Below are positions 36,201 to 47,892 of a stretch of 64,000 bases of DNA, piece after piece. The notes beneath the pieces were generated by a model. It was given only the letters and a program-made list of their open reading frames with translations, was not told the origin of the DNA and searched no databases. A program made the position numbers and the translations under genes. Numbering within the stretch: the first letter of the stretch is position 1; every line of letters starts with the position of its first letter. This DNA is from Cornus controversa (lineage: Eukaryota > Streptophyta > Magnoliopsida > Cornales > Cornaceae): positions 47,107,755-47,171,754 of the forward strand of contig CM048853.1 in assembly GCA_026545225.1 (NCBI GenBank). Direction: 5' to 3'.

Positions 36201-38592
36201 AGTTCTACCTATTCCATTGCAATATGGTCATTAAGTATACTAAGTTAACAAATCAAGTGGCAAAAAAGTCAATCTTAACACGTATTGGTTGCTAAAAAAT
36301 ACTTTTAGCATGTATGACAATATGAACAAATCAAGTAACAAGAAGTAAACCTTACGTATCTTGGTTGCTGAAAATAATTTTAGTATGTAATGACGTGTTA
36401 GTTAAATTTTCTTCACATACTTTTGGCATTTTACATTCGGATTAAGGCTTAGTTGAGACTAGTTGACATGAGTACTTGTTGCCTCTAAGAGAAAAGCCAT
36501 AAACCCACAATTCAACTATTAAACAGATTCCTAAATTTCTTAAATGAATACAAGGAATCAAACACAGAGAAAAGTCGTATGATTATGCATGTTACACCTC
36601 TAATCACATAAATAACATTGATAGTTTCACTTCCCCAGGATACTATTTACTCTCAACATTCTTTTTACATGTGTCATGTTCTTTATTTATATTCAATCTG
36701 GCATAAACAATATATGTATGTGACTCATAAAAGACCAAAACATATAAAATTAGAAATAGACATTAAATAATCCCAATAAATTTTCAAATGCAAACAGTTT
36801 CTATCTGATCAAGTCATCAAGACTCGCAATATCAAACTAACCCATGTAAACTAACCCAGTCAACAATCTCTTGACATAAAGATCCACTTGTTTGGCGAGC
36901 AATTAAATTATGAATATTAAGGTATTCATATGTGAGACCAGCCAAGAAAAATAGCATCCACTAAACTTGCCTAGCAAAATATATGCAGCCAAGTCCAAGT
37001 TGAGATATTCCCTTTAATTCCTTTATGCTTCATTTGGGTTGAATGATTTGAAACGATAAGAAAAGAAAAGAAAGGGAGGGATAATGTGTTTTGTGTTTGG
37101 GTAGTTTAAATGGAGAGAAAGGAAAGGATTGGGAGAGATTTGGAGGGATAGCTAATCCCCCAAATCCCTCATATCCTATCCTCTAAAAAAATGAGAAGAT
37201 TGGGAGGAAAGGATGGTAGGTTAAGTAGTATTTTCATAATTCCGAAACTGCCCTCAACAATTAGAAAGAGAAAATTGTTATTCCAACCATCTCTCATAAA
37301 GTACTTACTTTCCTTAATTTAATAAATTAAATATAAAATGGTATGATAGTAATTTGGTTGTTATCCTTTCTTTTCTTTTCTCTCATCTATCTCATCCAAA
37401 CAAGAATACTATCATTTCCTTTATTTTCTACCCTGTTTATCCAAACATGAATAGAGTTTATTGATATCTTCTCCTTTCTTTTCTTTTCTCTAATAACCAA
37501 GGGTGGGCTTTGGTGGGCTAAGCCCACCCCAAAAAAAAATTCTATTACTGTAGCCAATTTTAGCCCAGTCTAAAAAAATTTATTATTACTAGTATTAGCC
37601 CACCCAATTGACAATTCCTGGATCGGCCTTGCTCATAACTAATGTTATCCTTCCGTTTCTTTTCTCTCCTGTCTATTCGTTAGGTTATATGGAAATAGCA
37701 AGAAAAGAAAGGAAATGGAAATTTTCAACACTATAAGTTTGGTTGGCAAGAAAAGGAAAATTTTGATGGAAAATTACTTTCCATAACCACCTAATTTTCT
37801 CATAAAATTTTCCGATAAAAAACATGGTAACTTTTTTTTTTCTTCAGAAAGTTTTATGAACTTACAATAATGCCCTTTTTTTTTATGGCAAGTTTTATAT
37901 TATTCAAACCATAAAATGGTAATTTTCTATAATTTTCTTGAAAAAAATTCATGCTAATCAAAACCACGCTGGAAAATTTATTATCCTTTTATTCACTTCA
38001 CTTTCTTTTACGTTTTTTCATCTAACCATACGGAGCCTTAAGAAAAAAACAGGTACTACTGCATTGCTTTTTTTCTTTTGCTAATAAGTAATAAGTTATC
38101 TCGGCAAACAAACAGAAAGCGAGTGAAAAAAACATTTACACAACCTGTAATTAAAAATTCATCATCATTTAGATATTAAAATCAAATACTAATAAATATA
38201 AGGATGTACCAGTGAGAGATTGGAAGCAATGAAGATCAAATGTGTCGGCTTCAAGGAGTTCGATACCCGAACAGCCCGAGATCGGCGATAGCTGCTGAGA
38301 GATGGCGTGCATCGAATGCCATAAACTGGCCAATCGCAAGCTATCATTCGTATCCATTCGTCCAGCAGAACCATAATCCTAAATGTATTTTCACAGACAC
38401 ATCATGAACTTCAACAAAAAATTGTCCAAAATGCAATAAAATTACCATTTGGGTCTGTTTGTTCGAACAGAAACTAGTTCCCCGAAAATCTTTCCTGGGA
38501 AGAAAAAAAAATGCGGAGTCAAGATTTTTTACCTTGTAGAAGATGAGACCGCCTGATTTGTTGATGATGTAGAGGCTGTAAATTGCAGCCAT
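33201..38592 (-). CDS. TRAPPC4: Trafficking protein particle complex subunit 4 (3 exons, complete)
   Basis: Core TRAPP subunit (yeast Trs23), a longin-fold protein that helps activate Rab GTPases in ER-Golgi and Golgi traffic. Minus-strand exons 38592-38533, 38378-38210 and 33397-33201 join in frame to 141 residues, the usual plant length. Seen: N-terminal MAAIYSLYIINKSGGLIFYK, then DYGSAGRMDTNDSLRLASLW, SMHAISQQLSP, FDLHCFQSLTGT, KFFVVCEPGT and the C-terminal PIRCELFDINLSQAV with stop at 33201. Splice sites follow GT-AG, and exons 2 and 3 share a split glycine codon. Intron 1 is 154 bp; intron 2 is about 4.8 kb and full of foldback elements. The start has only about 210 bp of apparently unique upstream DNA before a transposon block. 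No inactivating change is seen. Confidence 0.95.
35885..36010 (-). repeat. SINE-like repeat in TRAPPC4 intron 2
   Basis: Diverged relative of the repeat at 25-170 (AAAAAGGGAAGACTAAATAT, GGCATTATTTTGCATAAAAT). Copy boundaries are unclear. Confidence 0.3.
37022..37500. mobile_element. Foldback element in TRAPPC4 intron 2
   Basis: Purine-rich left arm (TTCATTTGGGTTGAATGATT, then AAGAAAAGAAAAG) and pyrimidine-rich right arms (CTTTCTTTTCTTTTCTCTC, ATCCAAACA). Same general type as 37665-38040 and 57473-58015. No coding content. Confidence 0.5.
37665..38040. mobile_element. Second foldback element in TRAPPC4 intron 2
   Basis: Left GTTATATGGAAATAGCAAG with AAGAAAAGAAAGG is complementary, with mismatches, to right CTTTCTTTTACG and CATCTAACCATACGG. 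Non-coding. Confidence 0.45.
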
Positions 38593-38849
38593 TTGATTGT
38601 TGCGTGAATCAATAGATAGTGTTCAGTGTGAAACCCTAGGTTGTTGATTGCCACTGATATGGTGATCTGAGTTTGAACAAGAACAGTTAAAAGAGAGAAG
38701 GTGACAATTGTCAAATGACCAAACCACCCTCATGGAAGGAGAAGTTTAATGAACTATTACGTGTTTATTTAGTACATTTGATAATGTAATTTAGATACAA
38801 TTTTTTTTTTTCCTGGCAAGGACATAGGATAATTAGCATGATCAAGATT

Positions 38850-39362
38850 CAAAATATCAAATGGACCACATTCATTACACAAAATCATAAGGGAGGTGAG
38901 ACTTAGACAATTTGGCTACGGAGTATGCCACCTCATTGCCATAACGACGAACATGACTAATCTAGACAGAGGAAAAGCTCCGTAGCACCATCTGAATGTC
39001 GAAGATCACAAACTGAATATCGGACGGCCCAAAATCACAACCTACCACAGCGTTGCAAACTGAAAGAGAGTCCCTTTCGAAGAAGATGCTAGAGAGAGCT
39101 AAACTCTGAACCCACATGACTGCCTTACGAAAGCAATAAACTTGACAGTGGGATTAGATATCGAAAATTGCTGAAAAACAATAATATGGACAGTGGAGCC
39201 TGAACAATCCTTAAGCACAACACCACCACCCCCAATTTTAGTATGAGGAGAAAAGGACACGTCAATATTACATTTAAGAGCATTTGCAGGAGCAGACTCA
39301 AAAAATACATCCAATTGGCAAGGAGAAGGACGTAACTCTGAGGGGTTGCTTAAAGCATCCAA
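38850..39362 (-). pseudogene. LINE RNase-H-like domain, degenerate
   Basis: Minus strand from 39362: a PANALKCNIDVSF catalytic strand, GGGGVVLKDCSG, then after a frame change near 39100 FERDSLSVCNAVVG and, past a stop, HVRRYGNEVAYSVAKL. These are the ordered motifs of the plant retroelement RNase H (RVT_3) domain. At least one frameshift and one stop make it non-functional. Confidence 0.8.
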
Positions 39363-39389
39363 AAACTCCCAAAATTGGGACGACGAAAC

Positions 39390-39971
39390 TGTTGAGTTTG
39401 TGGCTCAAATTCAGTTGCAAAGTTTTCTTTTTCGTTTTAGAATTCATTTGTGGAACAAGGATAAAGTCTTGTGGAGAAAGTTGTATATATCTATTTTAGC
39501 AAGGCTGCACAAAGAACCGTTGGAACCGGAACCGGAATCGAAACCGAGGGGAACCGTACCGGAACCGTACCGAACCGTGGCTACGGTTCCGGTTCCTAAA
39601 ATTAGGAACCGTTACCAACGGTTCCTGTTCCGATTCTAGGACCAGTAGAACCGTACCGAAACCGAAACCGGAACCGTTGGGGGTAACGATTTCTTGGAAC
39701 CGAACCAAAACCGGAACCGTTTTATATTAAATATGTGTATATATATATATATATAATATAATAACTATATATAATATATATATACATTACATATAATAAT
39801 TATATATAATGTATATATATTATATATTATAATGATAATATCATTATAATATATAATATATATACATTATATATAATTATTATATGTAATGTATATATAA
39901 ATATAATATAATATAATAATTATATATATATAGGGTGCCATTTTTAGATTGTAGGTCTCACATTTATTTAA

Positions 39972-40014
<43 letters not shown>

Positions 40015-41650
40015 TATTTTCAAGCTTCATTAAAAAAAATAATAATAAATAAAATAAAATAAAATAAAATAAAATCTTAAGGAACTGCGGTTCGGAACCG
40101 AACCGAGAACCGTGGTTTGGTTCCTCACGGTTCCAACCCTTAACGGTTCCGGTTCCGAAAATCAGGAACCGTTAGTAACGGTTCCGGTTCCGGTTCCGGT
40201 TCCACCAAGAACCGTAGGGAACCGTACCGTGTGCACCCCTATATTTTAGAGTTGTAATTGAATTGGTAATTTTTTTTAGATAAGATAAGGTATGAGAATT
40301 CTTATTCAAGAATGAATTGATTTTAGAGACTCTATAAATAGATATAGGGTTAAAGAAAAAAAGAGAGGAAATATGTAAGGAGTTGATAAGTGCAGTAAGA
40401 AGAGGAGGTAAGTATATGTAATTCCGGGGGAAAGATGCTAAGAGTGTGTGTGGTAGGCATACTTTTCGTGTGTTGTATATTCTCTTTTCAATATAGTAAA
40501 ATTTCTCTCCATGGACGTATCTTAGAGTTGAGTGACCTGTGTAAAATTTTGTTTTGTGTGTAGATGTGTTTGATTGTTATTTTCATATATACTTGCGTGA
40601 TTGTTGATGTAATAATATGCTTCCATTGTGCCGAATGAAAAGGAATTAATTCCCAATAACTAGTATCAGAGTCAATAGTGGGTCAGAGCCTGTGGTTAGT
40701 CCTGAAGATCAGAACCGAAGATTGGTGGTGTGTTAGAGCAGAAGGTTGATCGTGAAGAGTTATGAAGATATAACTAGAGCTGATGAAGACACAAGAATGA
40801 TGATAGTGTGAAGCCCATGAGGAACAAGTCTTGGGACAAGCCGAAGGATATTTGTTTTCAATATGGGACAGGATGTTGGTATGAAGAAAGCAGACTTGCT
40901 GTTTTCGGCCTAGAAAAGCAGTGAGTGAGAAAGAAGAATGTGTGGGGATAGAGATGATGATGATGATTGATTGGTGGGTTGCCATTCATGAGCAATTGAA
41001 CACCAATGGAGATGATGTGATGGAGTTCGGTTTGAGGTGGAGAAATCTTCAGTCGAGGTGGAGCTATGGAGGAGCACGTTGATGGAATTTGAGCCAAGGT
41101 GGAGATTGTTGGATTTGTGGCTCAAATTCAATTGCGGCAATTTACTTTTCCGTTTTGGAAGCCTGAAGACTTGTGAAGCAATGCTAAAGACTTGGGAAGA
41201 AAGTTGTACACATCTATTTTAAAGTTGTGATTGAATTGGTAACTTTTTGTTGGATAAGTATGAGAATTATTGTTCAAGAAGGAATTGATTTTGAAAACTC
41301 TATAAATCGATGTAGGGTTAAAGGGAAAGAGAGAGGGGAGAAATATGTAAGGGGTTGGTGAGTGCTGTGAGTAGAGGAGAGGAGAGAGTATATGTAATTC
41401 CGGGGGAAAGATCTCAAGAGAAAGTGAAAGAGTGTGTGTGGTAGGCATGTTTTCCACGTGTTGTATATTATCTTCTCAATATAGTAAAATCTCTCTCTTC
41501 ATGAACGTAACTATAGAGTTGGGTGAACCATATAAAATATTATGTTGTACGTAAATGTATTTGATTGCTATTTTCATATATGCTTATGTGATTTGTTGAT
41601 TTGATGATATAATTGCACTGTGGCAAATAAAAGGGCAGTAATTCCGGAAC
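39390..41650 (+). mobile_element. Small non-autonomous LTR retrotransposon inside the LINE
   Basis: Two direct repeats share TTTGTGGCTCAAATTCA, ACTCTATAAAT, GTATATGTAATTCCGGGGGA and CAATATAGTAAAAT. The 5' LTR runs 39390 to about 40660 (enlarged by a hAT-like insertion), the 3' LTR 41107 to about 41650. A primer-site-like TAGTATCAGAGTC follows the 5' LTR (about 40661) and AAGGTGGAGAT precedes the 3' LTR. The interior (about 450 bp) has no gag/pol, as in TRIM/LARD elements. The right boundary is approximate; flanking pentamers GAAAC and GGAAC are similar but not identical. LTR divergence suggests an age greater than the Ty3 element. Confidence 0.75.
39500..40241. mobile_element. hAT-like MITE nested in the small LTR element
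   Basis: Ends (C)AAGGCTGCAC and GTGCACCCCT are inverted, with multiple GGTTCCGGTTCC/GGAACCG motifs in both arms and an AT-rich centre. It is flanked by a perfect 8-bp duplication TATTTTAG (39492-39499 and 40242-40249), typical of hAT. The matching empty site is visible in the other LTR at about 41214-41221 (TATTTTAA). No coding sequence. Confidence 0.88.
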
Positions 41651-41756
41651 ATAAACATCCAAAGATCACCATCATGAATAAGACGGTTTCGTGCTTTCCA
41701 GATTAACCAACAACAAAAAGTGAAAAACTAAGCAAATAACACTCAAGCAACAAAAG

Positions 41757-42256
41757 TGATGTAGGACAATTGGCTTTGGAGTTTGAAGAAGAGATTGACC
41801 GAAAATTGGCAAAATGCGTTGGTCCGAAGAAACGGGCATAACTTTTTGCTCGGGTGTTAGAATAATTATTATAATAAGTTTCCTTTATTATTTTAGTGTT
41901 TTTATTCCTTTTTCGTTTCCTTTGGAAATAGATTTTCTTTTCCTGTTAGGATTAGAATTTCTACAAGTTTCCTTTATTGTTTTAGTGTTTTCTTTCCTTT
42001 TTTTTCGTTTCCTTTGGAAATAGATTTTCTTTTCCTATTAGGATTAGAATTTCTACAAGTTTCCTTTATTTTTAGATTTTCTAGTCCTATTAGGATTATG
42101 ATTTCTCTATTATAAATATATGTACTGCCATAGGGTAGAGATCAATCAATTTATCAATAAAGTTTTACTTTGGTTTACAATTAATTGTGCTAGTGGATTC
42201 CAGTTTTTGTTCTTAGGGTTTACGCTGGTAACCCCTTATACTTCCGTTCTGCGTCA
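41757..42256 (+). repeat. 5' LTR of the Ty3 element
   Basis: 500 bp, TG...CA ends. The first 80 bp repeat the end of the pol reading frame ([17 protein letters not shown]). An internal direct duplication of a TAGTGTTTT...TTTCCTTTGG/GATTAGAATTTCTACAAG segment is present. Confidence 0.95.
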
Positions 42257-42290
42257 AGTGGTATCAAAGCCTAAGGATTTGCCTTCTACG

Positions 42291-45200
42291 ATGGTCAACA
42301 ACGAAGACGGAGGAGTTAACCCTGGCGATGCTGGTCGTAGGGATGCAGATATATGGGCAGCGATTAACGAGCAGCGACAGGCGATGGAGAGGTTGATGGC
42401 CACGTTACAACAACTGATGGAGCAGCCTAATCCCGACATCCCTATTGGTAACGCTCAAGCCCCTGCCAACAGAGTTAGAGTCGAGGGAGTTGCCCTTGGC
42501 CTCCCTGGAGGTGGACATCCGCTTAGAGCGGCGAGACACGAGCAGTTCGAAGATTTGAGTGATGAAGACTCTAATGAGGACGTTGCGGGTCACCAAGGGA
42601 TTCGTCAACAAAATCGAAACCAAAATCAACCTGACTATAGAATACGCGCAGACATACCGTTGTTCCATTGTAAATTACAGATTGAAGAATTTCTGGATTG
42701 GATTTCTGAGGTTGAGAGGTTTTTCGAGATGACTGAAGTTACGGAGGATCGACAAGTCAAGATGGTGGCGTATAAGTTGAGAAGCGGGGCTGCTGTTTGG
42801 TGGGAGAAGTTACAAAACGATAGGCGATGACAAGGCAAGACTCCTATACGAACCTGGAGGAGAATGAAACAACTTCTGATGAGCAGATTTTTACCTCCAT
42901 ATTATGAGCAATTTATTTTCCAGAATTACCAGAATTGTGTGCAGGGTAATAGGACTGTTGCGGATTATACTGAGGAGTGGACCAAGCTGTCAGTTCGTAA
43001 CAACCTGAATGAGACTGAGGGACAGCAGGTTTCTAGATACTTAGCAGGATTGAAGTCTACCATTCGAGACAAAATTGGACTGCAAGTTGTTTGGACAGTA
43101 GATGAGGCGCAAAACATGGCCTTGAAAGTAGAGTTAATGGAGAAGGCATCCAATCGATTTTCCTACTACAAGAAAGACACGGCTAGGACGTCCAATGCAG
43201 TTGCAAACAGGAGCAGATTTCCACTAGGCGATGGGCAGAATTATCAGTCTCAAACTGCTACAGATCAAACTCAAAGGGGTTCGTCTTCTAGTAATAACCA
43301 TGCTGGGATACGTCCGACAGCAGTAGCTACGAAGGAAGCCCCACGGATGGCGCCAAACCCATATGCTAAAACAGGCGATTTGAAGTGCTACAGATGTGGC
43401 CAACCAGGCCATCGTTCAAATGAATGTCCAGCCAGAAAACTAGTGAATTTCGTGGATATTGGGGAAAACGACGAGGATGTTGAAGAAGGAGTAGGCATTG
43501 ACGAATTCCTGGATGGTGCAAAAATTACGGAGGAACAGGGAGAGCATGTCAACTGTGTGATTCAGCGAGTCATGTGTTCAACGAAGCAAGAGGATTTCTC
43601 ATAAAGAAACAATATTTTTAAGGCTTGCTGCAGTGTCCAGAGCAAAGTCTGTGATTTAATTGTTGATAGTGGAAGTTATGAGAATTTTGTGTCTAGAAAA
43701 CTAGTGGAACACCTGAAGCTGCAGGCAAAAAAACATCCAAAGCCGTATGCGATTGGGTGGATTCAAAAGGGGCCTAAAGCGAACGTGACGAAGGTATGTA
43801 AAGTTCCTATTTCAATCGAGTAGCATTACCGAGATGAGGTGGTCTGCGATGTAGTCGACATGGATGCTACTCACGTGTTATTGGGACGACCATGGCAGTT
43901 TGATGTGGATATCACCTACAGGGGGCGCGACAATGTTTGTGTTTTCAGTTGGGATGGCAGGAAGATTGCCATGGTTCTGAAGCAAAGTTTCGGTGATGGC
44001 TCAACTAAAGCCATAGTAGAAGAGCAGTCCTTAGTCTCTTTAGTCATGTCAATAACTGAGTTGGAATCTGAAGTTAAGGAGGCACAGGAGGTACATATTG
44101 TGGTTGTGCGAGCTCTAGTGATAGAAGGTAAGGAAGAGCAGAGAGTTGTGTTACCCGAGGAGGTGCAGTCCTTGTTGACCGAATTCAGTGAGTTGGTGTC
44201 TGAAGAGTTACCAAATAATCTTCCACCGTTGAGAGATATTCAGCACCATATTGATTTAGTTCCGGGAGCAAGCTTACCAAATTTGCCACACTATCGGATG
44301 AGTCCCAAGGAGAATCAGATTTTACAGGCTAAAGTGGAAGAATTGTTACAGAAGGGGTTCATTCGAGAGAGCATGAGTCATTGCGCTGTTCCCGCATTAC
44401 TAGTCCCAAAGAAGGATGGCAATTGGAGGATGTGTGTTGATAGTCGCGCGATCAACAGGATAACTGTCAGATACAGCTTTTCAATCCCGAGATTGGATGA
44501 CATGCTAGATATGTTGGAGGGTTCGAAGTTGTTCTCAAAGATCGACCTGCGAAGTGGATACCATCAAATTTGGGTCAAACCTGGTGACGAATGGAAGACG
44601 GCTTTCAAAACAAAGGATGGACTCTACGAGTGGTTGGTTATGCCTTTCGGATTGTCCAACGCGCCTAGTACTTTTATGCGCCTTATGAACCAGGTATTGT
44701 GACCTTTCATTGGAAAATATGTAGTTGTCTATTTTGATGACATACTGATTTACAGTCAGAGTGAGAAAGATCATATGGAGCATCTACGGGCTGTGTTAGA
44801 GGTGTTGTCCGAAAATAAGCTGTTTATCAACTTTAAAAAATGCAGTTGGCTGACAGAAAGATTGTTATTCCTTGGGTATGTGGTCAGTTCGGAGGGAATA
44901 ATGGTTGATGATGAAAAGGTGAGAACCATTCGTGATTGGCCTACACCAAAGACAGTAGGAGAGGTGAGAAGTTTTCATGGGTTGGCGACGTTTTATCGTC
45001 GATTTATTAGGGACTTCAGCAGTATTATGGCTCCTATTATAGAGTGCTTAAAGAAGGGTAAGTTTCAGTGGGGTGAAGATGTCGACACAACTTTTGCAGT
45101 CATTAAAGAAAAATTGTGCACTACTCCTGTTTTGGCTTTACCCAGTTTTGAGAAACTATTCGAGGTGGAGTGTGATGCTAGTGGAATTGGGATTGGATCA

Positions 45201-46892
45201 GTTCTGTCACAAGAGAAGAGACCAGTGGCATTTTTCAGTGAGAAACTTAGTGATGCACGCCGAAAGTGGAGTACCTATGACCAAGAATTTTATGCTATTG
45301 TCCGTGCTCTGAAGCATTGGGAGCACTATCTGATTCAGCGAGAATTTATTCTTTACACTGATCACCAAGCTTTGAAGTATCTAAACAGTCAGAATAGTCT
45401 AAGTAATATGCATGCTCGGTGGGTGACCTATATGCACAAGTTTTCTTATGTGCTGAAACACAAATCTGGGATTCTGAATAAGGTGGCAAATGCATTAAGT
45501 CGACGCGCGAGTTTACTGATCACTATGTAGCAAGAGATTATTGGGTTTGAGTTCTTGAAAAAGTTGTATTCTGAGGATGAAGATTTCGCTGAGGTTTGGG
45601 AAAAATGTGGTCTTAGACAGGCAGAAGGAGAATTCTATTTGGTCGAAGGGTACTTGTTCCGTGGTAATCAGTTATGTATTCCTCGGAGCTCTTTGAGGGA
45701 GAAGTTGATTCGAAAGTTACATGGTGGAGGTTTGAGTGGTCACTTGGGGCGTGACAAGACTATCAGTGGGATAGCCGAGCGGTATTACTGGCCTCAGTTG
45801 AAACGCGACGTGGGTAACCTTGTTTGCAAGTGTTATGTTTGTCAGACTTCTAAGGGGCAGGCTCATAATACAGGTCTTTACATGCCTCTACCTGTACTGA
45901 ATGCCATATGGGAGGATTTGTCGATGGATTTTATTTTGGGTCTTCCACGAACTCAGCGTGGAGTAGACTCTGTGTTTGTTGTGGTTGATAGGTTCTCCAA
46001 GATGGGACATTTTATCCCTTGTCGGAAGACATCTGATGCGTCACATGTGGCTCAACTGTTCTTTCGTGAGGTGGTCCGTTTACATGGAGTTCCTCAGTCT
46101 ATAACCTCTGATAGGGATTCAAAATTTCTTATTCATTTTTGGGTTACGTTGTGGCGGCGGATGGATACTACTCTAAAGTTCAGTAGCACTGCGCACCCGC
46201 AGACCAACGAGCAGACTGAGAATCTGAATCGAACACTGGGGAATTTAATTCGGTGTATTTGTGGTGACAAGCCTAAACAATGGGATTTAGTTCTGGCACA
46301 AGCTGAATTTGCGTATAACAATGCAGTTCACACTGCTACTGGTAAATCTCCTTTTGCTTTAGTATATCGACAACCTCTTAAGCATGCATTAGACCTGGCA
46401 CGTCTTCCCAAGGTCACTGGAACAAGTATTGCTGTTGAGAACCTGACTGAGCAAGTTCATGATGTTCAGGTTGAAGTAAAGGCGCGGTTAGAGGAGAAGA
46501 ATGCGAAGTATAAAGCTGCAGCAGATGTGAAGAGACGTGATAAATTGTTCACTGAGGGTGATCAGGTTATGGTGTTTCTGCGTAAGGAAAGGTTCCCAGT
46601 TGGTTCTTATAACAAGTTGAAGCCAAGGAAATATGGGCCGTACAAGGTGATCAAGAAGATCAATGACAACGCCTATGTGATTGACTTGCCTGCTGATATG
46701 AACATATCTCGTACTTTTAATGTAGCTGACCTTTATGAGTTTAGTGAGGATGTTCCGCTTTATCCAAATTACAACTCGAGGTCGAGTTTTTCGCAGGTGG
46801 GAAAGACTGATGTAGGACAATTGGCTTTGGAGTTTGAAGAAGAGATTGACCGAAAATTGGCAAAACGCGTTGGTCCGAAGAAACGGGCATAA
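42291..46892 (+). pseudogene. Gag-pol polyprotein of the Ty3 element with five in-frame stops
   Basis: One reading frame of about 1,534 codons interrupted by stops at 42828 (TGA), 43602 (TAA), 43821 (TAG), 44700 (TGA) and 45528 (TAG). Order seen: Gag capsid region; zinc knuckle CYRCGQPGHRSNEC near 43386; protease with a DSGS active-site motif near 43668; reverse transcriptase with YFDD near 44731; RNase H ([14 protein letters not shown]); integrase with an HHCC zinc region (45718-45845) and catalytic Asp/Asp/Glu stretch; and a C-terminal tail extending into the LTR. All stops are one transition from a common sense codon, fitting deamination of methylated cytosines. The copy cannot make a full polyprotein but could be mobilised in trans. 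Confidence 0.92.
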
Positions 46893-47309
46893 CTTTTCGC
46901 TCGGGTGTCAGAATAACTATTATAATAAGTTTCCTTTATTATTTTAGTGTTTTCATTCCTTTTTTGTTTCCTTTGAAAATAGATTTTCTTTTCCTGTTAG
47001 GATTAGAATTTCTACAAGTTTATTTTATTGTATTAGTGTTTTCTTTCATTTTTTTTCGTTTCCTTTGAAAATACATTTTCTTTTCCTATTAGGATTAGAA
47101 TTTCTACAAGTTTCCTTTATTTTTAGATTTCCTAGTCCTGTTAGGATTGTAATTTCTCTATTATAAATATATGTATTGCCATAGGGCAGAGATCAATCAA
47201 TTTATCAATAAAGTTAAAACTTTGGTTTACAATTAATTGTGCAGGTGGATTCCAATTTTTGTTCTTAGGGTTTACGCTGGTACCCCTAAAATATTTCCGT
47301 TCTGCGTCA
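46808..47309 (+). repeat. 3' LTR of the Ty3 element
   Basis: 502 bp, near-identical to the 5' copy; visible differences are mostly C-to-T type (for example AAAACGCG here, AAAATGCG in the 5' copy). The pol stop codon at 46890-46892 lies 85 bp inside it. Confidence 0.95.
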
Positions 47310-47339
47310 AAAAGCCACCAATCAGCAAACAACATGGAC

Positions 47340-47892
47340 ATATTTACAGGATCAAGTTGAATTGGGGAATACTTCAAAAAGCAAGAGAAGGAGGGCAGTG
47401 GAAAATGAGATGCTCAACAGTACGTTTCATCATAAAACCCACAATGAAGGAGCACATCGCAACATCAATAACTCCACAATACTTCAGGAAGGGCATTTTT
47501 ACAACAAATGTTTGTCCAGATGCCTTGTCCTTGAAAGGAAGAAGATCGAGGCTGCCACGCTAGGGATGGACCGAGAATTGACCCTCATGAGAGAATGAGC
47601 CAAATGGTATATATGTAGATTTAACTTTCAACTTACCATTAGAGCTTAGCCCATCACACAAGGTTATCTTGTCTATTAAACAAAACTCAAAGGACATCGA
47701 ATGATAGCATGCAACAACTTCAAAGGGAGGAAACAAACGTCTAATCAACTCAACCTTCCAACACTTGTGTGACTCATCAATTAAATCTTCCACCATTTGA
47801 ATATCAGAAGAGACAGAAGCAGGGCTTAACTTATGATCAAATCCAGGAATGCACTGATCCTCCCAAACACAAATATGTTGTCCAGCGCCCAC
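47340..47892 (-). pseudogene. LINE protein C-terminal region with zf-RVT, degenerate
   Basis: From 47892: GAGQHICVWEDQCIPGFDH, SSDIQMVEDLID, FCLIDKITLCDG, KLKVKSTY; then frame changes and, at about 47470-47340, a CGFYDE...VEHLIFHCPPSLAF zinc motif followed by SPIQLDPVNMSML. Order and spacing match plant LINE ORF2 after the reverse transcriptase. Several shifts and stops. Confidence 0.8.

Larger units (their letters stand above)
41757..47309 (+). mobile_element. Ty3/gypsy LTR retrotransposon, CRM-like, complete structure
   Basis: 5.55 kb with LTRs of 500 and 502 bp that are nearly identical, starting TGATGTAGG and ending TTCTGCGTCA. Flanked by a perfect 5-bp duplication AAAAG (41752-41756; 47310-47314). 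The primer-binding site TGGTATCAAAGCC (42258-42270) resembles that for initiator Met-tRNA; a purine tract AGGTGGGAAAGA precedes the 3' LTR. Gag, protease, RT, RNase H and integrase lie in the Ty3 order in one frame. The pol frame runs into the 3' LTR, as described for CRM chromoviruses, and the Gag/integrase motifs fit that group; clade assignment is inference. LTR similarity implies recent insertion. Confidence 0.93.

Noticed and set aside
41037..41457. Frames in the small LTR element near its 3' LTR
   Set aside because: The same stretches appear in both LTRs with different frame breaks; these are LTR sequence, not genes.
42120..42290. Upstream in-frame extension of the Ty3 Gag start
   Set aside because: It lies in the LTR and primer site; the ATG at 42291, just after the primer site, is the sensible start.
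47237..47598. Plus-strand frames of about 80-110 codons across the 3' LTR edge
   Set aside because: The minus strand encodes recognisable LINE motifs here; the plus frames have none.
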